Assembly: GCA_030266525.1 (NCBI GenBank)
Contig: JAJDIC010000025.1
Span: 1 to 25,572, forward strand
Direction: 5' to 3'
Source: Desulfovibrio sp. OttesenSCG-928-G15
Lineage (GTDB): Bacteria > Desulfobacterota > Desulfovibrionia > Desulfovibrionales > Desulfovibrionaceae
DNA length: 25,572 nt
The notes beneath the pieces are model-generated. The model had not been told where the DNA came from. It did not search any database and saw only the letters and a list, made by a program, of their open reading frames with translations. Of the stretch, positions 8,378-14,937 are shown in pieces. Each line of letters starts with the position of its first letter. The stretch's first letter is position 1. A program made the position numbers and the translations under genes.

Positions 8378-9343
8378 ATGTCCAGAAAGAACAGAGTACT
8401 GGCCCTGTTACTCAGCGTATGCATGCTTGCGGTATCTGCCTTTTCCGCCCATGCAGCCGAATGGCCGGAAAAACCCATAACCGTAGTAGTTCCCTACTCG
8501 GCCGGGGGTGATGGAGACCTTTCCGCCCGCCTTTGGGCGGAGTATGCGGAAAAACTCCTTGGTCAAACGGTTCTTGTGGTCAACAAGACCGGGGGCGGGG
8601 GCGTCACCGGCACAAGTTTTGCCGCTGCCGCAAAACCGGACGGCTATACATTGTTTCTCGCCCAGGCCGGACCGGTTCTGCTTACTCCCAACGTTGCCAA
8701 AACCACCTATTCCTTTGACAGCTTCGAGTACATCTCTCGAATGAGCGTTGGCAACTGCGCCCTTTTTGTGAACGCCAAGGAATCGTGGAACACGCTTGGC
8801 GAATTCATTGAAGCTGCCAAGGCCGAACCGAACAAATACAGCTTTGCCAGCCCCGGTGCCACTTCCTGGCTCTCTTTCGCCATGCGCGAGTTCATCAAAA
8901 AATCCGGCATTCCGGTCAAGCATGTCGAATTTCAGGGAGCAGCCCCGGCAGCTACCGCCGTTTTGGGCGGCCACACCACATTCAGCTTTGCCTTTCCACA
9001 AAACTATCTTCCCCAGACCAAGGCCGGACAATTCAAAGTGCTGGCTATCGGTGAAAAGTCCGAGCAGCTGCCTGACGCCAAAACCTTTGAAGAACAAGGC
9101 TTTCCCGGCAGCTATTATGGCTGGGCAGGCATAGCCGCCCCCAAGGGTGTCGCGCCAGAAATCAAGGCAAAACTGGCCAAGGCTACAGCGGACATGGTGA
9201 AAGATCCGTCCTTTATCGAAAAGGCCAACAACATCAACGCCACCCCTTCCTATCTTGACGAAGCGGCCTGGATGCCGGTGTTGCAAGAGCAAAACACATC
9301 CCTTGCGGAACTGCTCAAGGGCCTCGAACTCAACAAGAAATAG
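8378..9343 (+). CDS. Periplasmic solute-binding protein of the TTT system (TctC/Bug family)
   Basis: This 321-residue secreted protein has a classic Sec signal peptide (basic MSRKNR, hydrophobic core, likely cleavage after AHA-A near residue 27). The mature protein begins EWPEKPITVVVPYSAGG, the characteristic Bug/TctC start, and ARLWAEYAEKLLGQTVLVVN follows. Bug proteins bind small carboxylates or amino acids through main-chain contacts in two conserved loops. GGGVTGTSFAAAAKPDGYT at about residues 72-90 is one such region. A good ribosome-binding site (AAAGGAG) precedes the ATG. The 89-bp gap after the TctA-like gene could permit separate processing, giving the binding protein higher abundance. 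It is the specificity determinant for the cluster. Confidence 0.95.
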   Translation: MSRKNRVLALLLSVCMLAVSAFSAHAAEWPEKPITVVVPYSAGGDGDLSARLWAEYAEKLLGQTVLVVNKTGGGGVTGTSFAAAAKPDGYTLFLAQAGPVLLTPNVAKTTYSFDSFEYISRMSVGNCALFVNAKESWNTLGEFIEAAKAEPNKYSFASPGATSWLSFAMREFIKKSGIPVKHVEFQGAAPAATAVLGGHTTFSFAFPQNYLPQTKAGQFKVLAIGEKSEQLPDAKTFEEQGFPGSYYGWAGIAAPKGVAPEIKAKLAKATADMVKDPSFIEKANNINATPSYLDEAAWMPVLQEQNTSLAELLKGLELNKK

Positions 9344-9352
9344 GTTGACAAC

Positions 9353-9745
9353 ATGAGCGGCATCACACGTCACGGTCTTCGCCCCTTCGGGCCGCCAATA
9401 GCCACTGCAGTAGAAGCTGACGGATGGCTGCATGTATGCGGTCAGGTGCCAAGAGACCCGGAGAACAATAACGAGCTTGCCACGGGCAGCATAACTGTCC
9501 AGGCGGAAGTCACCTTCAAAAACCTCATCCGTGTGCTGGAATCCGCAGGATACAGCCTGGCCGACGTTGTCAAAATCAACATCTGGCTGGATGACGCCCG
9601 CGATTTTGCCGACTTCAACAAGGTATATACCCGGTATTTCGCTCCGGAACATGCCCCGGCCAGAGTCTGCGTCGTGTCTTCCATGGTGGTGGACTGTAAA
9701 GTGGAAATGGACTGTATCGCTTACAAAAAACCGTCAGGGAAGTAG
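9353..9745 (+). CDS. RidA/YjgF-family imine/enamine deaminase
   Basis: This cytosolic protein of 130 residues is full length for the family. RidA proteins hydrolyse reactive imines and enamines to keto compounds plus ammonia. The key Arg is present in PARVCV (Arg104), matching Arg105 of E. coli RidA, and a Glu stands at 118 near E. coli Glu120, so catalysis looks intact. The start lies 9 bp after the binding-protein stop with only a weak GG-containing ribosome-binding site. It sits directly before a flavin amine dehydrogenase, whose product would be an imine, so a dedicated detoxifying or accelerating role is a reasonable inference. Confidence 0.92.
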   Translation: MSGITRHGLRPFGPPIATAVEADGWLHVCGQVPRDPENNNELATGSITVQAEVTFKNLIRVLESAGYSLADVVKINIWLDDARDFADFNKVYTRYFAPEHAPARVCVVSSMVVDCKVEMDCIAYKKPSGK

Positions 9746-9773
9746 CCACCGCGTATCCCCTGAATACGCGTGG
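9746..9773 (+). repeat. Intercistronic hairpin between the ridA-like and dehydrogenase genes
   Basis: CCACCGCGTAT (9746-9756) pairs with ATACGCGTGG (9764-9773) with one bulged C and a 7-nt loop. It starts at the first base after the ridA-like stop and has no U-tract, so it is better read as an mRNA-stability or attenuation element than as a full terminator. It lies in the 165-nt gap between the transport and dehydrogenase modules. Confidence 0.5.
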
Positions 9774-9910
9774 CGAATTCCGCCCGACAAAGCGCGCCCC
9801 ACCTTCATGGTGCAGGGAGCTCTGCTTAAAAAAAGCATGAATACTCCTACGGTTAGAGCGACTTCCTGCTCCAGACCGTGGGGCGCGTTCCACAAAAAGG
9901 ATTTTGCAGC

Positions 9911-11068
9911 ATGACTCACGGTTGTACTTCCCACAGCCAGGACTTTCTTGTGATTGGTGGCGGTATTGTCGGCGCTTCTATTGCCTATGGAATACAGCGA
10001 CTCGGCTTCAAGACTGCCCTTGTGGACACCGCCCCGGGGCAAACAGGTGCCGACAAGGCTTCACGCGGTAACATGGGCCTTATCTGGTGCCAGTCCAAAT
10101 TTGCCCACTTTCCCAAATACGCCCGTTGGGGGTTTACCGCATCAAGCGCCTATGCCCCTTTTGTGAGTGATGTGGAAGAGTTTTCCGGAATAAACACCCA
10201 TTACAGCCCCAGCGGCGGCCTTATTCCCTGCCTGGGGGAAAAGGATTTTTCTTCTCGCGAGCAATACCTTGGCGCATTACGAAAGAGCGTGGGGGCAGAC
10301 TACCCGGCCCGCATGATCTTGCGTGATGAACTACAGAGCAAGCTGCCGCGCGTGCCCTTTGGCCCGGAAGTATGCGGCGCGGTGTGGTGCGACCGGGACG
10401 GATTCATCGAACCGCTGCAACTCTTGTATGCAGTACGCAAAGCCTTTGTGAACCTTGGCGGGCAATGGCATTCGGAAAGCCCCATATTTTCTGTACGGCA
10501 GGAAGGTGCGGGGTACAAAGCACTTGGCCCCGGCGGCAGCTACAGTGCAGCAAAAATTATTCTTGCCGCGGGCTTGTCCAACAAAAAGCTTTGTAGCGAG
10601 CTCGGCCTTACGCTGCCTATTTTTGCCGACCGCAGCCAGGTAATGCTCACCGAACGCATAGACGACATCCTGCCCATACCGATACTTGGCATAACCCGCA
10701 CACCGGGCGGCACGGTAATGATTGGCTTCAAACACGAACGGGCCGGTTCCGACTCCAGTATTGCGCCGGATATCGTCATTGAGGAAGGCAAATGGGCGCT
10801 CAGGGTCTGGCCCGAGCTCGGTAAACTGCGCATTATCCGCACCTGGAGCGGCCTTCGCGTCATGCCGGAAGACGGCCAGCCCATATATGACACCGTGCCG
10901 GGCCACCCGAAGGTCTTTATCGTCAACGCGCATAGCGCTGTCACCCTGGCCCCGCTGCATGCAAGCATTTTGCCGCAATGGATAACCGGAGATTCCGCGC
11001 TTCCCGAAGACGCCCTGTCCTTTTCTCTTGCACGCTTTAACCCCCAAGCCCAGGAGCAGGCATGTTAA
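9911..11068 (+). CDS. FAD-dependent amine/D-amino-acid dehydrogenase subunit (DAO family; HcnC/OoxB/LhpB-like)
   Basis: This is the 385-residue catalytic flavoprotein subunit of a multi-subunit dehydrogenase. The N-terminus holds the FAD-binding fingerprint FLVIGGGIVGASIAY (Gly16-Gly21) and, after strand 2, LVDTAPG. Near the C-terminus TWSGLRVMPEDGQPIYD matches the conserved DAO-fold segment. The next two genes encode a small [2Fe-2S] protein and an FAD/NAD-type subunit, the set seen in HcnABC hydrogen cyanide synthase, opine oxidases and D-hydroxyproline dehydrogenase. The expected reaction is two-electron oxidation of an amine to an imine. I start at ATG 9911, which has AAGGA upstream; a GTG at 9878 is in frame but unsupported. 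The stop overlaps the next start. Confidence 0.9.
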   Translation: MTHGCTSHSQDFLVIGGGIVGASIAYGIQRLGFKTALVDTAPGQTGADKASRGNMGLIWCQSKFAHFPKYARWGFTASSAYAPFVSDVEEFSGINTHYSPSGGLIPCLGEKDFSSREQYLGALRKSVGADYPARMILRDELQSKLPRVPFGPEVCGAVWCDRDGFIEPLQLLYAVRKAFVNLGGQWHSESPIFSVRQEGAGYKALGPGGSYSAAKIILAAGLSNKKLCSELGLTLPIFADRSQVMLTERIDDILPIPILGITRTPGGTVMIGFKHERAGSDSSIAPDIVIEEGKWALRVWPELGKLRIIRTWSGLRVMPEDGQPIYDTVPGHPKVFIVNAHSAVTLAPLHASILPQWITGDSALPEDALSFSLARFNPQAQEQAC

Positions 11069-11373
11069 GCCCCGCCTGTGAAAACGACTCTTTTGTAACC
11101 CTGACCATTGACGGTCAAAGCGTTACCGTACCGGCCGGAATCAGTGTGGCTGCTGCAATTTTGGGCACAGACCGGCACCAGTGCTTTTGCACCAATACGC
11201 CTGATGCGCCACGCAATGCAGAGCCACGCGCACCCTATTGCCTGATGGGAGTCTGCTTTGACTGCCGGGCGGAAATAGACGGCCAGCCAGACAGGCAAAG
11301 CTGCCTCGTGCCGGTGGCCGAAGGAATGACCGTTCGCCGGATGCAAGCCGGAGGCTGTCGGCATGAAGAATAA
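11062..11373 (+). CDS. [2Fe-2S] small subunit of the amine/opine-type dehydrogenase (HcnA/LhpF-like)
   Basis: This 103-residue ferredoxin-like subunit resembles HcnA and the gamma subunit of related dehydrogenases. A beta-rich N-terminus (VTLTIDGQSVTVPAG) precedes the cluster motif: Cys60, Cys65, Cys68 and Cys81 in a C-x4-C-x2-C-x12-C arrangement with the conserved LMGVCFDC core. It would pass electrons between the two flavin subunits. Its start lies inside the end of the preceding gene and its end overlaps the next start by 11 bp, so the three subunits are translationally coupled in the order DAO, ferredoxin, FAD/NAD. Cys41 and Cys43 are further cysteines outside the motif. Confidence 0.92.
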   Translation: MLSPACENDSFVTLTIDGQSVTVPAGISVAAAILGTDRHQCFCTNTPDAPRNAEPRAPYCLMGVCFDCRAEIDGQPDRQSCLVPVAEGMTVRRMQAGGCRHEE

Positions 11374-12739
11374 GCAATGGGATCTTTGCATTATCGGTGC
11401 AGGTCCTGCCGGTATGGAAGCTGCCCTGAGCGCAGCGTCATGCGGGCTGGAAGTAGCCCTTCTGGACGAGCACGAAACAGCGGGCGGCCATATTTACAAA
11501 GGCCTGCAAAGCCGCTTCGCCGACCAGCACATGGACGCCGAGGCAAAACAGAGGGGGCTTGATTCCCTGGCCCGCCTTGCAGCCGGCGGGGTGCACCACT
11601 TTTCCGGCCACACCGTCTGGTTTGCCTCCGGGCAAAAGCTCATCGCCAGCCATGCCGGGCATTCACAGACCTTTCGCACAAGAACGCTTATCGTGGCCAA
11701 TGGAGCCATGGAACGCCCTGTTCCCTTTCCCGGCTGGACACTGCCCGGCGTCATGAGCGCTGGCGGGGCCGACTTGCTGTGGCGAAGCGCCGGGCTGTCT
11801 CCCCAGGGACCGGTCGTTATCTCCGGAAACGGTCCCTTGATGCTGCTTGTTGCCGCAAGGCTTGCCGCAGAAGGAGTGCATACCGCTGCACTCATTGACA
11901 CGGGCGAGATTGTCACCCGCCTTGGCGCCGTGCCGCTGCTGCCCGCCGCCGTGCTGGATATGGCCTACACATGCAAAGGGCTGCGCATGGCCATGGATAT
12001 TATCAAAAGCCGCATGCCTGTCATACGCGCGTCTTCTTTCAGCGCGACCGGTAACGGACGCCTCGAGCACGTGCATGTGCATACGGCAAAAGGCAAGCGG
12101 ACCATCCCGGCTTCCACACTTTTGGTACATGAAGGGTTTATTCCGCGCACCCACATATCCCGTCTTTTGCGCTGCGCCCACACCTGGAACCGCGCACAAC
12201 GCTACTGGCACCCGTATTGCGACAAAACAGGCGCATCAAAAAGTCATGAAAACGTGTTTTTCACTGGCGACGGCTGTTTTGTGCATGGAGCCGATGCAGC
12301 CCACGCCAAGGGCAGGCTTACAGGGCTTGCGGCAGCGTATCGCCTAGGCGCTCTTGGTGCTGACGAACTGCAGGAGCGTTCCCGCAAAACGGATGCCGTG
12401 CTGACCCGTCTTTTGGTTGCCCGCGCATATGTGAACGCCTTTTTCAAACCAGCGCCGGGAATATATGCCATGCCGGACGAAACGCTTGTCTGCCGTTGTG
12501 AAATGATTACCGCCAAAGACATACGCGATGCGGTGCGTGAAGGGTGCACAGACATTAATGACGTAAAAACCCGCTCACGGGCAGGCATGGGCCAGTGCCA
12601 GGGCAGAATGTGCGCCATGGCCGTTGCAGAAGTGATGGCCGCGGAATTGCGGCGCAGCCCGAACAGCGTGGGTATGTCCAGTGTGCGCCCGCCCCTTCGG
12701 CCCATACCAATGCAAGAGCTTTGCGAGTTTGAAGACTAG
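11363..12739 (+). CDS. FAD/NAD(P)-type subunit with C-terminal [2Fe-2S] motif (HcnB/OoxA/LhpE-like)
   Basis: This 458-residue flavoprotein is the third subunit of the amine dehydrogenase. It has two Rossmann fingerprints: CIIGAGPAGMEAAL (Gly12-Gly17) for FAD, and VVISGNGPLMLLVA at about residues 151-164. Between them ATG-like VANGAMERPVPFPGW is conserved. The C-terminal region has a BFD-like iron-sulfur motif: Cys377-x-Cys379 and Cys412-x4-Cys417, the last two in GMGQCQGRMC. This combination is diagnostic of the HcnB/OoxA/LhpE group. Electrons probably go on to a quinone or another carrier. A short Pro-rich tail follows. It closes the three-gene overlap unit and is followed by a 219-bp gap. 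Confidence 0.93.
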   Translation: MKNKQWDLCIIGAGPAGMEAALSAASCGLEVALLDEHETAGGHIYKGLQSRFADQHMDAEAKQRGLDSLARLAAGGVHHFSGHTVWFASGQKLIASHAGHSQTFRTRTLIVANGAMERPVPFPGWTLPGVMSAGGADLLWRSAGLSPQGPVVISGNGPLMLLVAARLAAEGVHTAALIDTGEIVTRLGAVPLLPAAVLDMAYTCKGLRMAMDIIKSRMPVIRASSFSATGNGRLEHVHVHTAKGKRTIPASTLLVHEGFIPRTHISRLLRCAHTWNRAQRYWHPYCDKTGASKSHENVFFTGDGCFVHGADAAHAKGRLTGLAAAYRLGALGADELQERSRKTDAVLTRLLVARAYVNAFFKPAPGIYAMPDETLVCRCEMITAKDIRDAVREGCTDINDVKTRSRAGMGQCQGRMCAMAVAEVMAAELRRSPNSVGMSSVRPPLRPIPMQELCEFED

Positions 12740-12794
12740 ACAGGGCCGACACTATCCAGGAGCCATTTCACGGTTCATTATGCAGTAACTTCCA

Positions 12795-12830
12795 ACGCCG
12801 GACAGGCGTACCAGCTACCGCCATCGGCGG
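12795..12830 (+). repeat. Two adjacent GC-rich hairpins in the 219-bp gap before the racemase-like gene
   Basis: ACGCC (12795-12799) pairs with GGCGT (12805-12809), and CCGCC (12818-12822) pairs with GGCGG (12826-12830). No U-tract follows directly; T-runs appear only some 25 nt later. They may mark an mRNA processing point or partial terminator between the dehydrogenase genes and the downstream enzymes. I see no gene in the gap. Confidence 0.35.
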
Positions 12831-12958
12831 CGGGAACGAAGCGTAAACCACGTTTTTCGGCAGAGCGTTTTTCATACCATGGGCAACGGACTATGTATGC
12901 AACCATTTGTAGATACACGCTATCAAGGTATCACCCCAAGCACTGAACAGGATTTGCC

Positions 12959-13714
12959 ATGAGCTACCAAAGCGGACTGCTATATTACGACACGCCCATC
13001 GGCGTTCTCTGCCTTGACTCAGCCATACCAAAACCCCCCGGGCATGTGCGCAACCCCCTGAGCTTTCGCTTTCCCACCGTTTGCCACGTATTGCAGGGCA
13101 TAGACATTGCCGGGATGCTGTTTTCACCTTCCCCGGACATGCTTGCACCCTTTGTGAGCGGTGCGAAAACCCTGGAAAAGCAAGGCGTCAGGGCGATTGT
13201 GGGCAGTTGCGGATTTATGGCTCTTTTTCAGAAAGAGCTGAGCGAAAGCGTTCGCATTCCAATCATCTCATCAAGCCTTGTACAGCTTGGACTAGTCCGG
13301 CTGTTGCACGGACCATCCGCCCGTACAGGCGTACTCACGGCCAGCGCCAAAGCTTTGACCAAAGCGCATTTCGCAGCTGTCGGCCAAGAAATGGAAGACT
13401 ACCCGATCATGGGCATGGACAGCGACCCGTACTTTAGCGCCGTCATTCTGGAACAGACAGAACCGACCATGGTTCTTGAACGGATGGAAGCCTGTATCTG
13501 CCGCGCGGCAAAGCAATTTTGCACAGAAAACAGGCTTGATGCCCTGCTTCTCGAATGTACCGACCTTTCCGCTTTTGGTCGGGCAATTCAAAAAGACATC
13601 GGCATTCCCGTTTACGACATAAATTCTCTTGTGGAATACACAGCCTTTTCCGTGTGCCGCCCTTCCTATTCCCCAGGAGGGCCGTTTGGGGGCGCGTGGC
13701 ACACCGCACCCTGA
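12959..13714 (+). CDS. Aspartate/glutamate racemase superfamily protein
   Basis: This cytosolic enzyme of 251 residues belongs to the cofactor-independent Asp/Glu/hydantoin racemase and maleate isomerase superfamily. Two cysteines lie where the superfamily keeps its catalytic pair: Cys84 in VGSCGFM and Cys200 in LLECTDL. Both being present favours a racemase or epimerase, though decarboxylases and isomerases of the fold use one or both. The ATG at 12959 has CAGGA upstream. The gene follows a flavin dehydrogenase and precedes a Rossmann dehydrogenase and a serine dehydratase-like gene. A plausible task is to convert the stereochemistry of an amino acid between those enzymes. The substrate is not determined. 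Confidence 0.85.
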   Translation: MSYQSGLLYYDTPIGVLCLDSAIPKPPGHVRNPLSFRFPTVCHVLQGIDIAGMLFSPSPDMLAPFVSGAKTLEKQGVRAIVGSCGFMALFQKELSESVRIPIISSSLVQLGLVRLLHGPSARTGVLTASAKALTKAHFAAVGQEMEDYPIMGMDSDPYFSAVILEQTEPTMVLERMEACICRAAKQFCTENRLDALLLECTDLSAFGRAIQKDIGIPVYDINSLVEYTAFSVCRPSYSPGGPFGGAWHTAP

Positions 13715-13777
13715 TGTATGTGGACTGAAAGTACCTTTTCCTAACCTCTACCTTTTATCACAACAGGACAGTACGCC

Positions 13778-14932
13778 ATGCGAAACAGAGACACCATCAT
13801 GATTGTCGGCTGCGGAGAACTCGGAGGAATACTTCTGGAATACCTGTGCCGCATTCCTAATATCGGCAACATAGTTGTTGCCGATGTCAATGAAGATGCG
13901 GTGCGGCGCAAGGTCAACAGCGCGTTGCACGGGGCTTCATTTCTCGGGCTGTATCCCAATATTACCCACACAACGATAGACCTTTTGAACCAGGAGCAGT
14001 CTGCGGCCCTTCTGGCAAAGGTGAACCCCTGTGTCATTTTTAACGGAACCACCTTGCAGTCATGGTGGGTGGTAAACGAGATCCCCCAGGAGCTGAACGC
14101 AAAGCTGTATCTGCCGCGCGTGGGGCTTGGCGGCTGGGTGCCCATGCACCTTGCCCTTACAGCCAAGCTCATGCAGGCGGTCAAAGCTTCCGGCATTGAC
14201 ACGCATGTGGTCAACTCATCCTTCCCGGACGTCACCAACGTAGCGCTGGACAAGCTCGGCATGGCCCCTACAATCGGCATTGGCAACGGCTGCCTGCTGC
14301 TTCCCTATATCCGCAAGGCCGCATCCGAAATGCTGGGCATTCCGAGTTGCAATATCAATATTGAATTCATTGCCCACCACTATCATTGCTACAACTGGGC
14401 GCGTAGCGGTACAGGTACGGAGGCACCGCACTACCTGCAAGTGTATGACGGCACCCGCAACATCACCCAGGAACTTGGGCCGATAAAAGACTTTGTCGCA
14501 AAACTGCCGGAAGTAGGGGCCCGTCCCGGCGGACGCGGCGGGCAATATCTTGTTGCCGCTTCCTGCTTGCGCAACGTACTCGATATCTTCTTTGACACCA
14601 ACGAGTTGGGCATGTCGCCCGCACCTCTTGGACTGGAAGGCGGCTACCCTGTGCGCCTGAGCCGCAAGGGTGCGGAGCTTGCCCTTCCGGGCGGGGTAAG
14701 CAAAGAGCAGGCCCGCGCGCTCATGCTTGAAGCCCAGCAGTTTGACGGCATCATGTCCATTGAAGCCAACGGCGACGTGCACCTGACCGATGAGGTCGCC
14801 TCCCTGTACAAAAATGAGTTCAAAATAGACTGGTCTGTCGTTACAGTGAAAGACTCGTTTGACCAGGCAGGGGAACTGCGCAGGAAATTCCTGGAATTCT
14901 TAGAGCGGCATGGCGTAAACGTGCCGAAATAA
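13778..14932 (+). CDS. Rossmann-fold NAD(P)-dependent oxidoreductase, saccharopine dehydrogenase-like, substrate unknown
   Basis: This 384-residue protein has an N-terminal dinucleotide-binding domain: IMIVGCGELGGILLEYL (Gly11-x-Gly13-x2-Gly16-Gly17) and VVADVNEDAV, whose Asp after the second strand favours NAD. The strand CVIFNGTTLQ and the later HVVNSSFPDVTNVAL and APTIGIGNG recall saccharopine-dehydrogenase-like oxidoreductases. The C-terminal half contains IAHHYHCYNWA, a His/Tyr-rich stretch that may be in the active site, and ARPGGRGGQYL. I do not recognise a characterised orthologue. CAGGA precedes the ATG. Its position among amine-oxidising and deaminating enzymes suggests a reductive or oxidative step on an amino or keto acid. 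An opine-like dehydrogenase is one option. Confidence 0.75.
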   Translation: MRNRDTIMIVGCGELGGILLEYLCRIPNIGNIVVADVNEDAVRRKVNSALHGASFLGLYPNITHTTIDLLNQEQSAALLAKVNPCVIFNGTTLQSWWVVNEIPQELNAKLYLPRVGLGGWVPMHLALTAKLMQAVKASGIDTHVVNSSFPDVTNVALDKLGMAPTIGIGNGCLLLPYIRKAASEMLGIPSCNINIEFIAHHYHCYNWARSGTGTEAPHYLQVYDGTRNITQELGPIKDFVAKLPEVGARPGGRGGQYLVAASCLRNVLDIFFDTNELGMSPAPLGLEGGYPVRLSRKGAELALPGGVSKEQARALMLEAQQFDGIMSIEANGDVHLTDEVASLYKNEFKIDWSVVTVKDSFDQAGELRRKFLEFLERHGVNVPK

Positions 14933-14937
14933 ACAGC

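Noticed and set aside
8408..9652. Minus-strand open frame of 414 codons
   Set aside because: It lies opposite the TctC-like and RidA-like genes, has no family motif, and its length follows from the codon bias of the true genes.
9911..12739. Literal annotation as hydrogen cyanide synthase hcnABC
   Set aside because: The subunits share that architecture, but gene order and context fit amine, opine or D-amino-acid catabolism better; motifs alone cannot separate these.
12891..13148. Minus-strand 85-codon open frame at the start of the racemase-like gene
   Set aside because: It is mostly antisense to the racemase-like gene and has no motif.
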